Source of the DNA: Brachybacterium vulturis
GTDB lineage: Bacteria; Actinomycetota; Actinomycetes; Actinomycetales; Dermabacteraceae
DNA: 64,000 nucleotides
Direction: 5' to 3'
NCBI RefSeq assembly: GCF_002407185.1
Contig: NZ_CP023563.1
Location: 2,914,001-2,978,000 of the forward strand
Positions 56,451 to 64,000 of this stretch are shown here, piece by piece. Position 1 is the first letter of the stretch. Every line of letters begins with the position of its first letter. Below the pieces are notes generated by a model. That model worked only from the letters and a program-made list of their open reading frames with translations, was not told the origin of the DNA and searched no databases. Position numbers and translations under genes: made by a program.

Positions 56451-56556
56451 AAGGCTCCTTACTCGTCCGTGGGCGGTCGGCGGGCAGGCTCTTCATCGCC
56501 CTTCACGCAGTCGCGGCGACCGGTGCGCCACCTCGCTGTGGCGCAGACTCACCATA
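56451..56556 (-). promoter_or_regulatory. gcvT promoter and 5' leader with a terminal hairpin
   Basis: A TATGGT box (minus strand, 56556-56551) predicts transcription starting near 56545. The leader opens with a perfect 8-bp hairpin, TGCGCCAC with GTGGCGCA (56524-56545), and then has about 70 bases before the ribosome site. It lacks the paired GAAGGGGCAAA-type cores of the glycine riboswitch. Whether it is regulatory or only protects the 5' end is unknown. Confidence 0.4.
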
Positions 56557-56673
56557 CCGTTCGTGCGCGGTCCCCGTCGCCGGTGCGCTGGGACCGGAGC
56601 GGAACCTGAGCAGGCTTCGGTGAGGAACCCCCTCGCCGACCGGACGGCCTGCGGTGCCGGCCCGGGAAGCGGG

Positions 56674-56679
56674 TACCGT
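56674..56679 (+). promoter_or_regulatory. Predicted leaderless -10 box of the GNAT gene at 56687
   Basis: TACCGT ends seven bases before a GTG at 56687. No ribosome site is present, and the box decides the choice of start. Confidence 0.5.
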
Positions 56680-56686
56680 GGGGATC

Positions 56687-57259
56687 GTGACAAAGGAAGG
56701 CACCACGGAGTGGCCGGTACGGATCCACAGCCCGCGGCTGGTGATCCGGCCGCCGGGCGATGACGATCGCGGATCGGTCATCCGGCTGATGACCGATCCG
56801 GTGACCCGTGAATACCTCGGCGGTGCCGTGGACTATGCGTCCCGGCAGGCGCTGGAGCTCTCGCCGCTGGGCCTGACCTGGGGGCGCTGGGTGCTCGCCC
56901 TCGCCGAGGACGACATCATGATCGGCTCGATCACCCTCGGCTACGACCGCGGGGAGCTCGAGCTCTCCTATGCGCTGCTCCCGGAGTGGACCGGCATGGG
57001 GTATGCGGCGGAGTCGTGCATCGCCCTGCTCGGCTGGGCACGCAACGAGCTCGAGGACGAGCAGGTCATCGCCATCACCCAGACCCGCAACAAGCGCAGC
57101 GTGGCCCTGCTGCGCAAGCTCGGGTTCACCGTGCGCAAGGGGCTCGAGGAGTTCGGCGCCCAGCAGCTGCTGCTGGAGCGTGCTCTGCACGATCCGCTGC
57201 CGGAGCACGCCCAGCCTCTGCAGACCGCGGCCGATCCGCCGCCTCCGACCCGGCGCTGA
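56687..57259 (+). CDS. GNAT family N-acetyltransferase, RimJ/RimL-like
   Basis: The 190-residue protein has the pattern of alanine-N-acetyltransferase-like GNATs: SPRLVIRPPGDDDRGSVIRL at the start, acetyl-CoA loop in LLPEWTGMGYAAESCIALL, and TRNKRSVALLRKLGFTV. The substrate could be a ribosomal protein, an amino acid or a small amine. The GTG at 56687 is preferred over upstream codons because of the leaderless promoter. A proline-rich tail ends the protein. Confidence 0.88.
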   Translation: MTKEGTTEWPVRIHSPRLVIRPPGDDDRGSVIRLMTDPVTREYLGGAVDYASRQALELSPLGLTWGRWVLALAEDDIMIGSITLGYDRGELELSYALLPEWTGMGYAAESCIALLGWARNELEDEQVIAITQTRNKRSVALLRKLGFTVRKGLEEFGAQQLLLERALHDPLPEHAQPLQTAADPPPPTRR

Positions 57260-57313
57260 GTGCCGGCCCCGAACATCCGCGGCTGGCCGCTTCGCACCGG
57301 GCCACAGCGGCTC

Positions 57314-58546
57314 TCAGCCGCGCGCGACGGGACAGCTCATGCAGCGGGGACCGCCGCGACCGCGCCCCAGCTCGTCGCCGTTGAACTCCAGGACCTCGAC
57401 GCCCTGGGCGCGCAGGTACTCGTTGGTGGCCGCGGCGCGCTCGTAGGCGACGACCTTCCCGGGGGCCAGGGCGAGCACGTTGCAGCCGTCGTCCCACTGC
57501 TCCCGGGCCGCGGCGTACGCATCCAACGGCGGGGTCAGCACGCGCAGCGCGGGGACCCCGAGCCCGCGGGCCAGCACCTGGTCCATCTCGGCGGCGGGAC
57601 GCGCACGGGAGACCAGCCGGTCCCCGGGACGCTCGATCTCGAAGGTCTCCAGCGGCTCCAGCGCCCCGAACCGGAGCATCGACTCCTCGTCGACGAGGGT
57701 GGTGACGGTGTCCAGATGCATCATCGAGCGACGGTGCGGCAGGGCGATCGCGACCACCCGCTCCACGGAGCCGTCCGCGAGCAGATCCGCAGCCAGCCGT
57801 TCGACGCCGACGGTGCTGGTGCGCTCCGACATGCCGACCGCGACCACCCGCGGGGACAGCATCATCACGTCGCCCCCCTCCACCGTCGCGGCTCCCGCGC
57901 CGTCCCGGCCGACGATGCGGCGGGGCCCGGAGGCGCCGGCGAACCGGGGGTGGTGGCGGTAGATCATCTCCAGATGCAGGCTCTCGCGGCGCCTGGCGGG
58001 ATGGCGCATGGGACTGGCGGAGACCACGTCCCCGATCCAGGCCGAGGGGTCCCGCGTGAACATGTGATTGGGCAGCGGGTCCAGGACCAGCTGCTCCTCC
58101 CCCGCCCGGTGCAGGGCGATCGAGCGCGGCCTCACCCCCAGGGCGCCGAGCTCGCCGACGGTGATGCCGCCGATGAGCACGTCGACCAACGGACCGGGGG
58201 CGAGATCGGCGAGGGCCTCGTGGAGGTCCTGCACGGCGATGTCCCCCAGGACGCCCGGGTCCAGGGCGCGCGTCAGCAGCTCCTGGCGCAGGGCGGGATC
58301 CTCCAGGAGGTCGGTGAGCAGACGCGTCAGCTCGAGCACCTCGACGCCCTCGCCGCGCAGCAGATCGCTGAACTGCCGGTGCTGGGCCCGGGCCCGGTCG
58401 AGCCAGAGCACCTCGTCGAACAGCAGCCCTTCCCGGGAATCGGGGGTCAGCCGCTCCAGCTCCGGCCCCGGTCCGTGGACGATCACGCGGCGCAGCGGTG
58501 AGATCTCGTCGTGCACTCCGGTCCGGTGCTCTGCTGCCACTGCCAT
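57314..58546 (-). CDS. arcA: Arginine deiminase
   Basis: ArcA hydrolyses arginine to citrulline and ammonia. The 410-residue protein has [19 protein letters not shown], the substrate Asp and His in [13 protein letters not shown], and the C-terminal catalytic Cys402 in PRCMSCP. Length matches the family. AGGAG lies five bases before the ATG at 58546. Ornithine transcarbamylase, carbamate kinase and an arginine/ornithine antiporter are not adjacent, so the energy-yielding pathway is not assembled here. A role in acid stress or arginine turnover is possible. Confidence 0.95.
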   Translation of the reverse strand: MAVAAEHRTGVHDEISPLRRVIVHGPGPELERLTPDSREGLLFDEVLWLDRARAQHRQFSDLLRGEGVEVLELTRLLTDLLEDPALRQELLTRALDPGVLGDIAVQDLHEALADLAPGPLVDVLIGGITVGELGALGVRPRSIALHRAGEEQLVLDPLPNHMFTRDPSAWIGDVVSASPMRHPARRRESLHLEMIYRHHPRFAGASGPRRIVGRDGAGAATVEGGDVMMLSPRVVAVGMSERTSTVGVERLAADLLADGSVERVVAIALPHRRSMMHLDTVTTLVDEESMLRFGALEPLETFEIERPGDRLVSRARPAAEMDQVLARGLGVPALRVLTPPLDAYAAAREQWDDGCNVLALAPGKVVAYERAAATNEYLRAQGVEVLEFNGDELGRGRGGPRCMSCPVARG

Positions 58547-58718
58547 ACGAACTCCTCGGTTCTCGACCTGCGCACCCTCGGCGGTGAGGGCACGTCCTCT
58601 CGGCGCTGCGTGCACGCTAACAGAGCGCAGCACCGCAGGCGGGCGGCACGGCGTGCACGGTCGAGCGCACGATGGCTACGCTGGTCGGGTCCGTGACCAC
58701 CCGCCCCAGGAGGACCCT

Positions 58719-59564
58719 GTGACTGCGACCGCGCCGTCCATCCCCACCACCACGCTCGCCGACGGCACCGATTTCCCGCTGATCGGCTTCGGCACCTCCA
58801 GCATGAAGGGCGTCGAGGGTGCCCGCGCGATCGCCGCGGCCCTGCGCGCGGGCTACCGGCTCATCGACTCTGCGGCCCAGTACGGCAACGAGGCCGCGGT
58901 GGGCGCGGGGCTGCGCGACAGCGGCGTGGATCCCGACCAGGCGCTGGTGACCACGAAGATCGCCGGCGGGGACCAGGGCCGGGAGGCCGCTCGCGAGGGT
59001 TTCCTGGCCTCGCTGCGCCGACTGGGTCTGGAACGGGCCGCGCTGGTGCTCATCCACTGGCCGAACCCTTCCCGGGGCCTCGCCCTGGAGACCTGGCGCA
59101 CCCTGATCGACCTCCAGGAGGAGGGTCGGGCACTGCACATCGGGGTCTCGAACTTCCGGCCGGAGCAGCTGCAGGAGCTGATCGACGCCACCGGGGTGAC
59201 CCCCGCGGTGAACCAGATCCAGCTCTCCCCCGCCCTGCCCCGTCCCGAGGCCGTCGCCTTCCACCGCGAGCACGGCATCGTCACCCAGGCCTGGGGCCCG
59301 CTGGGCGGGCGCGAGGGGCTCTCCGGGCAGTTCGCCCTGCAACGCATCGCGCGCAAGCACGGCGTCACCCCCTCGCAGGTCTCGCTGCGCTGGGCGGTCG
59401 ATCAGGACATCGTGGTGATCCCGAAGTCCCAGGATCCCCAGCGCCAGCGGGACAACGCGTCCCTCGAGGCCCTCCGCCTCGACGCGGAGGACCGCACCCT
59501 GCTGGCCTCGCTCGATCTGGGCGAGGACGCCGCCTGGGACTCCCGCGAGCACGAGGAGTGGTGA
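58719..59564 (+). CDS. Aldo/keto reductase (AKR5-like)
   Basis: The 281-residue NADPH-dependent TIM-barrel reductase has the full catalytic tetrad: Asp and Tyr in YRLIDSAAQYGNE, Lys in LVTTKI and His in LVLIHWPNPS. IGVSNFRPEQL and VIPKSQDPQRQRDN bind cofactor phosphate. It resembles 2,5-diketo-gluconate reductases but the substrate is open. The GTG at 58719 has AGGAGG five bases upstream. It overlaps the sirtuin gene start, so the two are co-translated. Confidence 0.93.
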   Translation: MTATAPSIPTTTLADGTDFPLIGFGTSSMKGVEGARAIAAALRAGYRLIDSAAQYGNEAAVGAGLRDSGVDPDQALVTTKIAGGDQGREAAREGFLASLRRLGLERAALVLIHWPNPSRGLALETWRTLIDLQEEGRALHIGVSNFRPEQLQELIDATGVTPAVNQIQLSPALPRPEAVAFHREHGIVTQAWGPLGGREGLSGQFALQRIARKHGVTPSQVSLRWAVDQDIVVIPKSQDPQRQRDNASLEALRLDAEDRTLLASLDLGEDAAWDSREHEEW

Positions 59565-60340
59565 CCGCAGGGGGCCGCTTCACCCCGGGCGCGGCGCACC
59601 GGGAGATCGTCTTCCTCACCGGATCCGGGATCAGCGCCCGCACGGGTCTGGGCACCTTCCGGGGTCCGGACGGTCTGTGGGCCCTCGAGCCCGAGACCGA
59701 GGAGGCGATGCATGCCGACCTGCTGCCCGGCTCGCTGCCGCAGCTGTGGCGGGTGTGGGGCGGGATGGCGCGCATCGCCCGTGGCCACGGTCCCACCCCG
59801 GGCCATCGGGCGATCGCCCGGCTGGGCGCCCCGGTGATCACGCAGAACATCGACGGCCTGCATCAGGCGGCCGGCAGCGAGGTGGTCGCCGAGCTGCACG
59901 GCAGCGCGCTGCGTGCGGTGTGCCTCGAGCTGCGGTGCACCTGGTCGGCGCCGCTGTCGCCGGGCGAGGGAGCGCGCGCCGAGGACCACGGGGTGCCCGG
60001 CGCCTGCCCGCTCTGCGGCGCACCGACCCGGCCTGACGTGGTGCTCTTCGACGAGCAGCTGCCGCAGCACGCCCTCGAGCTCGCGATGCGGCTGGCGCAG
60101 CGGGCGGATCTCTTCGTGGCCGTCGGCACCAGCGGGGTGGTGTTCCCCTCCGCGCAGCTGGCACCGCTGGCGGCCTCCCACGGCGCCACCACGGTGCTGA
60201 TCGACATCGCTCCTCCCGTCGGCTCCCGCACGCTCTTCGACCACGTCATCGCCGAGGACGCCCACGAGGTGCTGCCGGACTGGGAGCGACGGCTCCACCG
60301 CGTGGGCGGCACCTCGTTCCTGGATCCCTTCCTCGCCTGA
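59561..60340 (+). CDS. NAD-dependent protein deacetylase (sirtuin)
   Basis: The 259-residue sirtuin has the NAD motif GSGISARTGLGTFRGPDGLW (about 21-40), TQNIDGLHQAAG and catalytic His in AELHGSAL near 112. Four zinc cysteines are present as VCLELRC and CPLCG. The Y-x-x-R pair that marks desuccinylase/lipoamidase types is not obvious in the LWRVWGGMARIARG region, so a deacetylase is more likely. The start is one of two adjacent GTGs; 59561 overlaps the reductase stop as GTGA. Acs is a typical sirtuin substrate in bacteria. Confidence 0.93.
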   Translation: MTAGGRFTPGAAHREIVFLTGSGISARTGLGTFRGPDGLWALEPETEEAMHADLLPGSLPQLWRVWGGMARIARGHGPTPGHRAIARLGAPVITQNIDGLHQAAGSEVVAELHGSALRAVCLELRCTWSAPLSPGEGARAEDHGVPGACPLCGAPTRPDVVLFDEQLPQHALELAMRLAQRADLFVAVGTSGVVFPSAQLAPLAASHGATTVLIDIAPPVGSRTLFDHVIAEDAHEVLPDWERRLHRVGGTSFLDPFLA

Positions 60341-60364
60341 CGGGCCCGGTCCCGGAGGATCGCC

Positions 60365-60952
60365 TCAGATCCAGATCGCGGGATCCATCTGCACGTCGGG
60401 GTGGGCGCCGCCCGCCCGCACGGTGGCGGGGATCCCGACGGCGGTGGCCCCGGCAGGCACGTCCTTGACCACCACGGCGTTGGCGCCGACCTGCGCGCCC
60501 TCGCCGAGGACCACCGGTCCGAGCACCCGGGCGCCCGCCCCGATGGTCACCCCGCTCTCGACCGTGGGGTGGCGCTTGACGCGATCCATCGAGCGGCCGC
60601 CGAGCGTGACCCCGTGGTAGAGCATGACGTCGTCGCCGACCTCGGCCGTCTCCCCCACCACCACGCCCATGCCGTGGTCGATGAAGAAGCGGCGACCGAT
60701 CCTCGCCCCGGGGTGGATCTCGACCCCGGTGACCGACCGGGCGCCCTGGGCGAGGACCAGTGCCGGCAGCCGCGCCCCGCGCGCCCACAGCCGATGGGCG
60801 ACCCGATGGGTCCAGATCGCGTGCAGACCGGGAGAGGTCAGCAGGATCGCCAGGTCATCGGTGGCGGCGGGGTCGCGACGGTGCGCCGCCGCGAGGTCCT
60901 CCCGGACCGTCGCGACGGCGTCCATCACCCGATCCAGCGGGTTCTTCGCCAT
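60365..60952 (-). CDS. cysE: Serine O-acetyltransferase
   Basis: CysE makes O-acetylserine from serine and acetyl-CoA. The 195-residue protein has an N-terminal helical region and the left-handed hexapeptide helix ([39 protein letters not shown]) with the catalytic Asp-His pair in FIDHG and YHGVTLGG. It is the short form common in actinobacteria and Bacillus. It ends in ...DPAIWI, and a terminal Ile is what docks CysE into CysK to form cysteine synthase. It is 16 bases after cysK. Confidence 0.95.
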   Translation of the reverse strand: MAKNPLDRVMDAVATVREDLAAAHRRDPAATDDLAILLTSPGLHAIWTHRVAHRLWARGARLPALVLAQGARSVTGVEIHPGARIGRRFFIDHGMGVVVGETAEVGDDVMLYHGVTLGGRSMDRVKRHPTVESGVTIGAGARVLGPVVLGEGAQVGANAVVVKDVPAGATAVGIPATVRAGGAHPDVQMDPAIWI

Positions 60953-60968
60953 GGGTGCGGCCGTCTCG

Positions 60969-61898
60969 TCAGTCCGCGTACTCGGCGTACAGCGGGGTGG
61001 AGAGGTAGCGCTCGCCGAAGGACGGCACCACCACCACGATGGTCCTGCCGGCGAACTCCTCACGGGAGCCGACGCGGACGGCGGCCTCGATGGCGGCGCC
61101 GGAGGAGATGCCCACCAGCAGACCCTCGGTGCGGGCCACGGAGCGGGCCCGGTCCATGGAGGCCTCGGCGTCGATGTCGATGACCTCGTCGTAGATCTCG
61201 CGGTCCAGGATGCTGGGCACGAAGTTCGCGCCGAGGCCCTGGATCTTGTGGGGGCCGGGCTGGCCGCCGGTGAGGATCGCGGACTCCGCCGGCTCCACGG
61301 CGATGATCTTCACCTCGGGCTTGCGCTCCTTGAGCACCTGGCCGACGCCGCTGATGGTGCCGCCGGTGCCGATGCCGGCGACCACCGCATCCACGGTGCC
61401 GTCGGTGTCGTTCCAGATCTCCTCGGCGGTGGTGCGGCGGTGGACGTCGACGTTGGCGGGGTTGTCGAACTGGCGGACCTGGACCGCGCCGGTCTCGGCG
61501 GCGATCTCCTCCGCCTTCTCGACCGCGCCCTTCATCCCCTTGGACGCCTCGGTGAGGATCAGCTCCGCGCCATAGGCGCGCAACAGCATCCGGCGCTCCT
61601 TGGACATCGACTCGGGCATGGTCAGGACCACCTTGTAGCCGCGGGAGCCGCCGATCATCGCCAGCGCGATGCCGGTGTTGCCGCTGGTGGCCTCCACGAT
61701 GGTGCCGCCGCTGTGCAGCTGGCCGGATGCCTCGGCGGCATCGATCATGGCCACGCCGATGCGGTCCTTGACGGAGCTGGCGGGGTTGTAGAACTCGAGC
61801 TTGGCGACGATGGTGGCCGTGACCTCGTCGCCGAGGTGGTTCAGCTTGACCAGCGGGGTGCGGCCGACCAGTTCGGAGACGTTCTCGTAGATGGGCAT
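60969..61898 (-). CDS. cysK: Cysteine synthase A (O-acetylserine sulfhydrylase)
   Basis: CysK joins sulfide with O-acetylserine. The 309-residue PLP enzyme has the Lys in [15 protein letters not shown] near 43, the substrate loop [12 protein letters not shown], the phosphate-binding [10 protein letters not shown] and the C-terminal Ser in ISSGAA. AGGAG lies a few bases upstream of the ATG at 61898. It forms an operon with cysE. An 11-bp palindrome upstream may be an operator. Confidence 0.97.
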   Translation of the reverse strand: MPIYENVSELVGRTPLVKLNHLGDEVTATIVAKLEFYNPASSVKDRIGVAMIDAAEASGQLHSGGTIVEATSGNTGIALAMIGGSRGYKVVLTMPESMSKERRMLLRAYGAELILTEASKGMKGAVEKAEEIAAETGAVQVRQFDNPANVDVHRRTTAEEIWNDTDGTVDAVVAGIGTGGTISGVGQVLKERKPEVKIIAVEPAESAILTGGQPGPHKIQGLGANFVPSILDREIYDEVIDIDAEASMDRARSVARTEGLLVGISSGAAIEAAVRVGSREEFAGRTIVVVVPSFGERYLSTPLYAEYAD

Positions 61899-61933
61899 GC
61901 TTCTCCTCGACGTTGCACGAGCCGGCGGCTCTA

Positions 61934-61944
61934 AGGTGACCTTT
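61934..61944. promoter_or_regulatory. Palindrome in the cysK promoter region
   Basis: AAGGTGACCTT (5-bp arms, central base) lies about 35 bases before the cysK ATG, downstream of a TATGAT-like -10 box (minus strand, 61957-61952 region). Position between promoter and gene suits a sulfur-responsive repressor, but no regulator can be named. Confidence 0.4.
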
Positions 61945-62021
61945 GTTCGATCATAACCTTTTCGTCCGTGCAGATGCTGGGCGTCGCAGGATCCGCGTCG
62001 CCGAGGTGCCCGATCAGCGCC

Positions 62022-63098
62022 TCAGTAGACCATCCCCATGAACTCGCGGACCTTCGCGAGCGTCGCCTCGGCCTCGGCGTTCGCCGTCGCGTTGCCCGCG
62101 CGGAGCACCTCGAAGAGGTATCCGGGATCCCGCTCCAGCTCTGCCCGCCGGGCGCGCACCGGCGCGAGATGCTCGTTGAGCACCTCGGCGGTGCGGAGCT
62201 TCAGGGTGCCGGCGCCGCGATCGCCGATCTCCTCGGCGATCTCCTCCGGGGCCCGACCGCTGGCCTCCGCGGCGATGGTCAGCAGGTTGGCGACCTCGGG
62301 GCGGCCCTCCGGGTCGTAGGTGATCCGCCGGTCGGCGTCGGTCTTGGCCTTCTTGATCTTCTTCAGCGTCTCGTCGGCATCCATCCGCAGCATGACGGTG
62401 TTGCCGCGGGACTTGCTCATCTTGTGCTCGCCGTCCAGCCCCAGGATGGTCGGGGCCTCGGAGAGCAGGGCATCGGGCTCGGGGAAGAACGCCTCCCCGC
62501 CGGCGTAGCGCTCGTTGAAGCGGCGGGCGATGACGCGGGTCTGCTCGATGTGCGGCAGCTGGTCCCGGCCCACCGGCACCAGGTTGCCGTGGCAGAACAG
62601 GATGTCGGCGGCCTGGTGGACGGGGTAGGTCAGCAGCAGCCCGCCCATCGCGGACTTCCCGGCGGCCGCGAGCTCGGCCTTCACCGTGGGGTTGCGCTCG
62701 AGCTCGGGCTGGGTCACCAGGGAGAGGAAGGGCAGCATCAGCTGGTTCAGCGCCGGCACCGCGGAGTGGGTGAAGATCGTCGAGCGCTCCGGATCGATGC
62801 CGACGGCCAGGTAGTCGGTCAGCAGCTCCCGCACCGACCCCCTGATGTCGCCGATGACCTCGCGGTCGGTGATCACCTGGTAGTCCGCGACGATCACCCA
62901 CGTCTCCACCCCGGCGTCCTGGAGCCGGACGCGATTGCGCAGCGAGCCGAAGTAGTGGCCGATGTGCAGGGCGCCGGTGGGGCGGTCGCCGGTGAGCATG
63001 CGCAGCCCCGAGGGGTCGGACCCGATCTGGGACCAGATCCTGTCGCTGCGCTGCTGGGCGGTGTCGTAGCTGGTGCGGGTGTCGTTCGGTGCGGTCAC
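62022..63098 (-). CDS. trpS: Tryptophanyl-tRNA synthetase
   Basis: The 358-residue class I synthetase has HIGH as HIGH in GALHIGHYFGS and a perfect KMSKS in DGEHKMSKSRGN. Conserved PVHQAADILFC and VPVGRDQLPHIE are present. The start is one of two adjacent GTG codons; the one at 63098 overlaps the stop of the upstream LacI gene as GTGA. No tryptophan-rich leader peptide is visible, because the gene is coupled to the regulator gene. Confidence 0.96.
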   Translation of the reverse strand: MTAPNDTRTSYDTAQQRSDRIWSQIGSDPSGLRMLTGDRPTGALHIGHYFGSLRNRVRLQDAGVETWVIVADYQVITDREVIGDIRGSVRELLTDYLAVGIDPERSTIFTHSAVPALNQLMLPFLSLVTQPELERNPTVKAELAAAGKSAMGGLLLTYPVHQAADILFCHGNLVPVGRDQLPHIEQTRVIARRFNERYAGGEAFFPEPDALLSEAPTILGLDGEHKMSKSRGNTVMLRMDADETLKKIKKAKTDADRRITYDPEGRPEVANLLTIAAEASGRAPEEIAEEIGDRGAGTLKLRTAEVLNEHLAPVRARRAELERDPGYLFEVLRAGNATANAEAEATLAKVREFMGMVY

Positions 63099-64000
63099 CA
63101 CACCATGCTAGCGGCCTCCTCGGGCGCCGCCGCGGTCGAGCCGCGCACGATCAGCTGGGGTCGCACCACGACCTCGGTCCGTGCCGGGCGGCGCGAGTCC
63201 TCGCCGCCCCCGAGCGCGGTGCGCACGGCGGCGCGGGCGATGGAGCCGACGGCCTGGCGCACGGTGGTCAGCGGCGGGCTGGTCAGCGATGCCCAGAAGA
63301 CGTCGTCGTACCCGGCCACCGAGACGTCGCGCGGGACGCTGAGCCCCTGGGAGCGGACCCCCTCCAGCGCGCCGGCGGCCATCACGTCGGACCCGCAGAG
63401 GATCGCCGTCGCCCCGCGGTCCACGAGATCCCTGGCCGCCTCGTATCCCCCGGCGTAGGAGAAGTCGGTGAAGGAGACCGGCTGAGGCCGCTCGCCCCAG
63501 TCGGCCGTGACGGCCTCGAAGACCCGCAGCTTCTCGCGCACCGGCCAGGTGTGCTCATCGCCCACGGCCAACCCCACCTGCTGGTGCCCGAGCTCCTGCA
63601 GGTGGGTGAGCACGGCGCGCACCGCGTGCTCCTCGTCGCTGGAGAGGAAGGCGGCGTCGAGCTCCTCCCGGACCCCGTTGATGAGCACCAGCGGTGTCCC
63701 GCCGGCGATGATCTCGCGATAGTGGTCGACCGGCCCGCGGTGCTGGGCATGGTGCCCGGAGACGACGATGATCGCGTCGACCCCGCAGTGCAAGAACCTC
63801 TGCAAGAATTCTCGCTCCCGTTCCACGGTGCGGGCCCGAATGGCCACCAGGGCGGTGGCGCCGCGCTCGAAGAGCTCGGCCTCGATGCGCTCGGCCCAGG
63901 CCGCGAAGACCTGGTTGTCCAGGTCCGGGACGAGCACGCCGACCAGCGGCCCCGAACCGCTCGCCCCCGGGCCCAGATCCCGTCCCAGACGACGTGCCAC
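63095..64000 (-). CDS. LacI-family regulator, N-terminus beyond the window
   Basis: About 300 residues are visible. They begin at MARRLGRDLG, the end of a LacI DNA-binding domain and hinge, and continue with the effector domain (PLVGVLVPDLDNQVFAAWAERI, ILCGSDVMAAGALEG, SVAGYDDVFWASLTSPPLTT). The helix-turn-helix lies beyond the right edge. The gene ends in a GTGA overlap with trpS, an unusual partner for a LacI regulator. The effector and targets are unknown. Confidence 0.9.
   Translation of the reverse strand: MARRLGRDLGPGASGSGPLVGVLVPDLDNQVFAAWAERIEAELFERGATALVAIRARTVEREREFLQRFLHCGVDAIIVVSGHHAQHRGPVDHYREIIAGGTPLVLINGVREELDAAFLSSDEEHAVRAVLTHLQELGHQQVGLAVGDEHTWPVREKLRVFEAVTADWGERPQPVSFTDFSYAGGYEAARDLVDRGATAILCGSDVMAAGALEGVRSQGLSVPRDVSVAGYDDVFWASLTSPPLTTVRQAVGSIARAAVRTALGGGEDSRRPARTEVVVRPQLIVRGSTAAAPEEAASMVW

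Noticed and set aside
56451..56600. Glycine riboswitch upstream of gcvT
   Set aside because: There is no pair of aptamer cores, and the predicted leader is only about 95 bases.

Overview
The window is a gene-dense, high-GC chromosomal segment of an actinobacterium. The composition, the dacB-tilS-hpt-ftsH-folE-folP-folBK cluster, the holin-X-like protein, DUF4032, DUF3180 and HspR-type heat-shock control fit Micrococcales. A Brachybacterium-like member of Dermabacteraceae is my best guess, by recognition and not by comparison. Most of the window is housekeeping DNA. No CRISPR array, rRNA or tRNA gene was seen.

Layout. 1-8290 (minus) is one tightly packed operon from dacB through tilS, hpt, ftsH, folE, folP and a folB-folK fusion to a DUF3180 gene and a protein cut by the edge. 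8358-9752 holds ppa and an EcsC-like gene. 9753-10234 has no protein gene: it holds a 54-bp repeat, half of a second repeat, and the non-coding left end of an IS110-family element (9932-11319) whose transposase follows. 11334-23035 holds def, an ABC ATPase, DUF4032 and YczE/YitT-like genes, a perfect 4 x 55-bp tandem array, rlmB, cysS, a holin-X-like gene, a LacI regulator and a sensor kinase/regulator/membrane-protein operon. 23137-35447 carries acs, an OYE-type reductase, a decayed ANL-like gene, sdaA, a DEAD-box helicase, panD, an AEC transporter and leuS with an attenuator-like leader. 35575-50499 holds an unknown gene, clpB with a HAIR operator, a PrsW-like protease, a four-gene overlapping operon (GNAT, LMW-PTP, amidase, S4 protein), DUF952, YciO, an MFS transporter, deoD, a glutamine-amidotransferase-like hydrolase, a glycosyltransferase and an alpha/beta hydrolase. 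50548-64000 holds a MetE-like gene, the glycine cleavage genes gcvT-gcvH-gcvP, a GNAT gene, arcA, an aldo-keto reductase with a sirtuin, cysK-cysE, and trpS with a LacI regulator cut by the right edge.

The most interesting system is the IS110 element. Its left end folds on paper into two stem-loops carrying four short guide segments, in the order known for bridge RNAs (seekRNAs). The guides match the left target, right target, left donor and right donor sequences around a duplicated TC core. The right end carries a perfect TTGACA whose stop-codon-overlapping position would, in an excised circle, lie 17 bp from a GAGGAT box in the left end, building a promoter for the RNA only in the circle. 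The target is a member of a 54/55-bp intergenic repeat family that begins at the stop codons of def and rlmB.

A second theme is expression from leaderless transcripts. About seventeen genes have a TANNNT-like box ending 5-8 bases before the start codon, including a leucine-rich leader peptide before leuS and a mini-ORF before the AEC transporter. One divergent gene pair shares overlapping -10 boxes.
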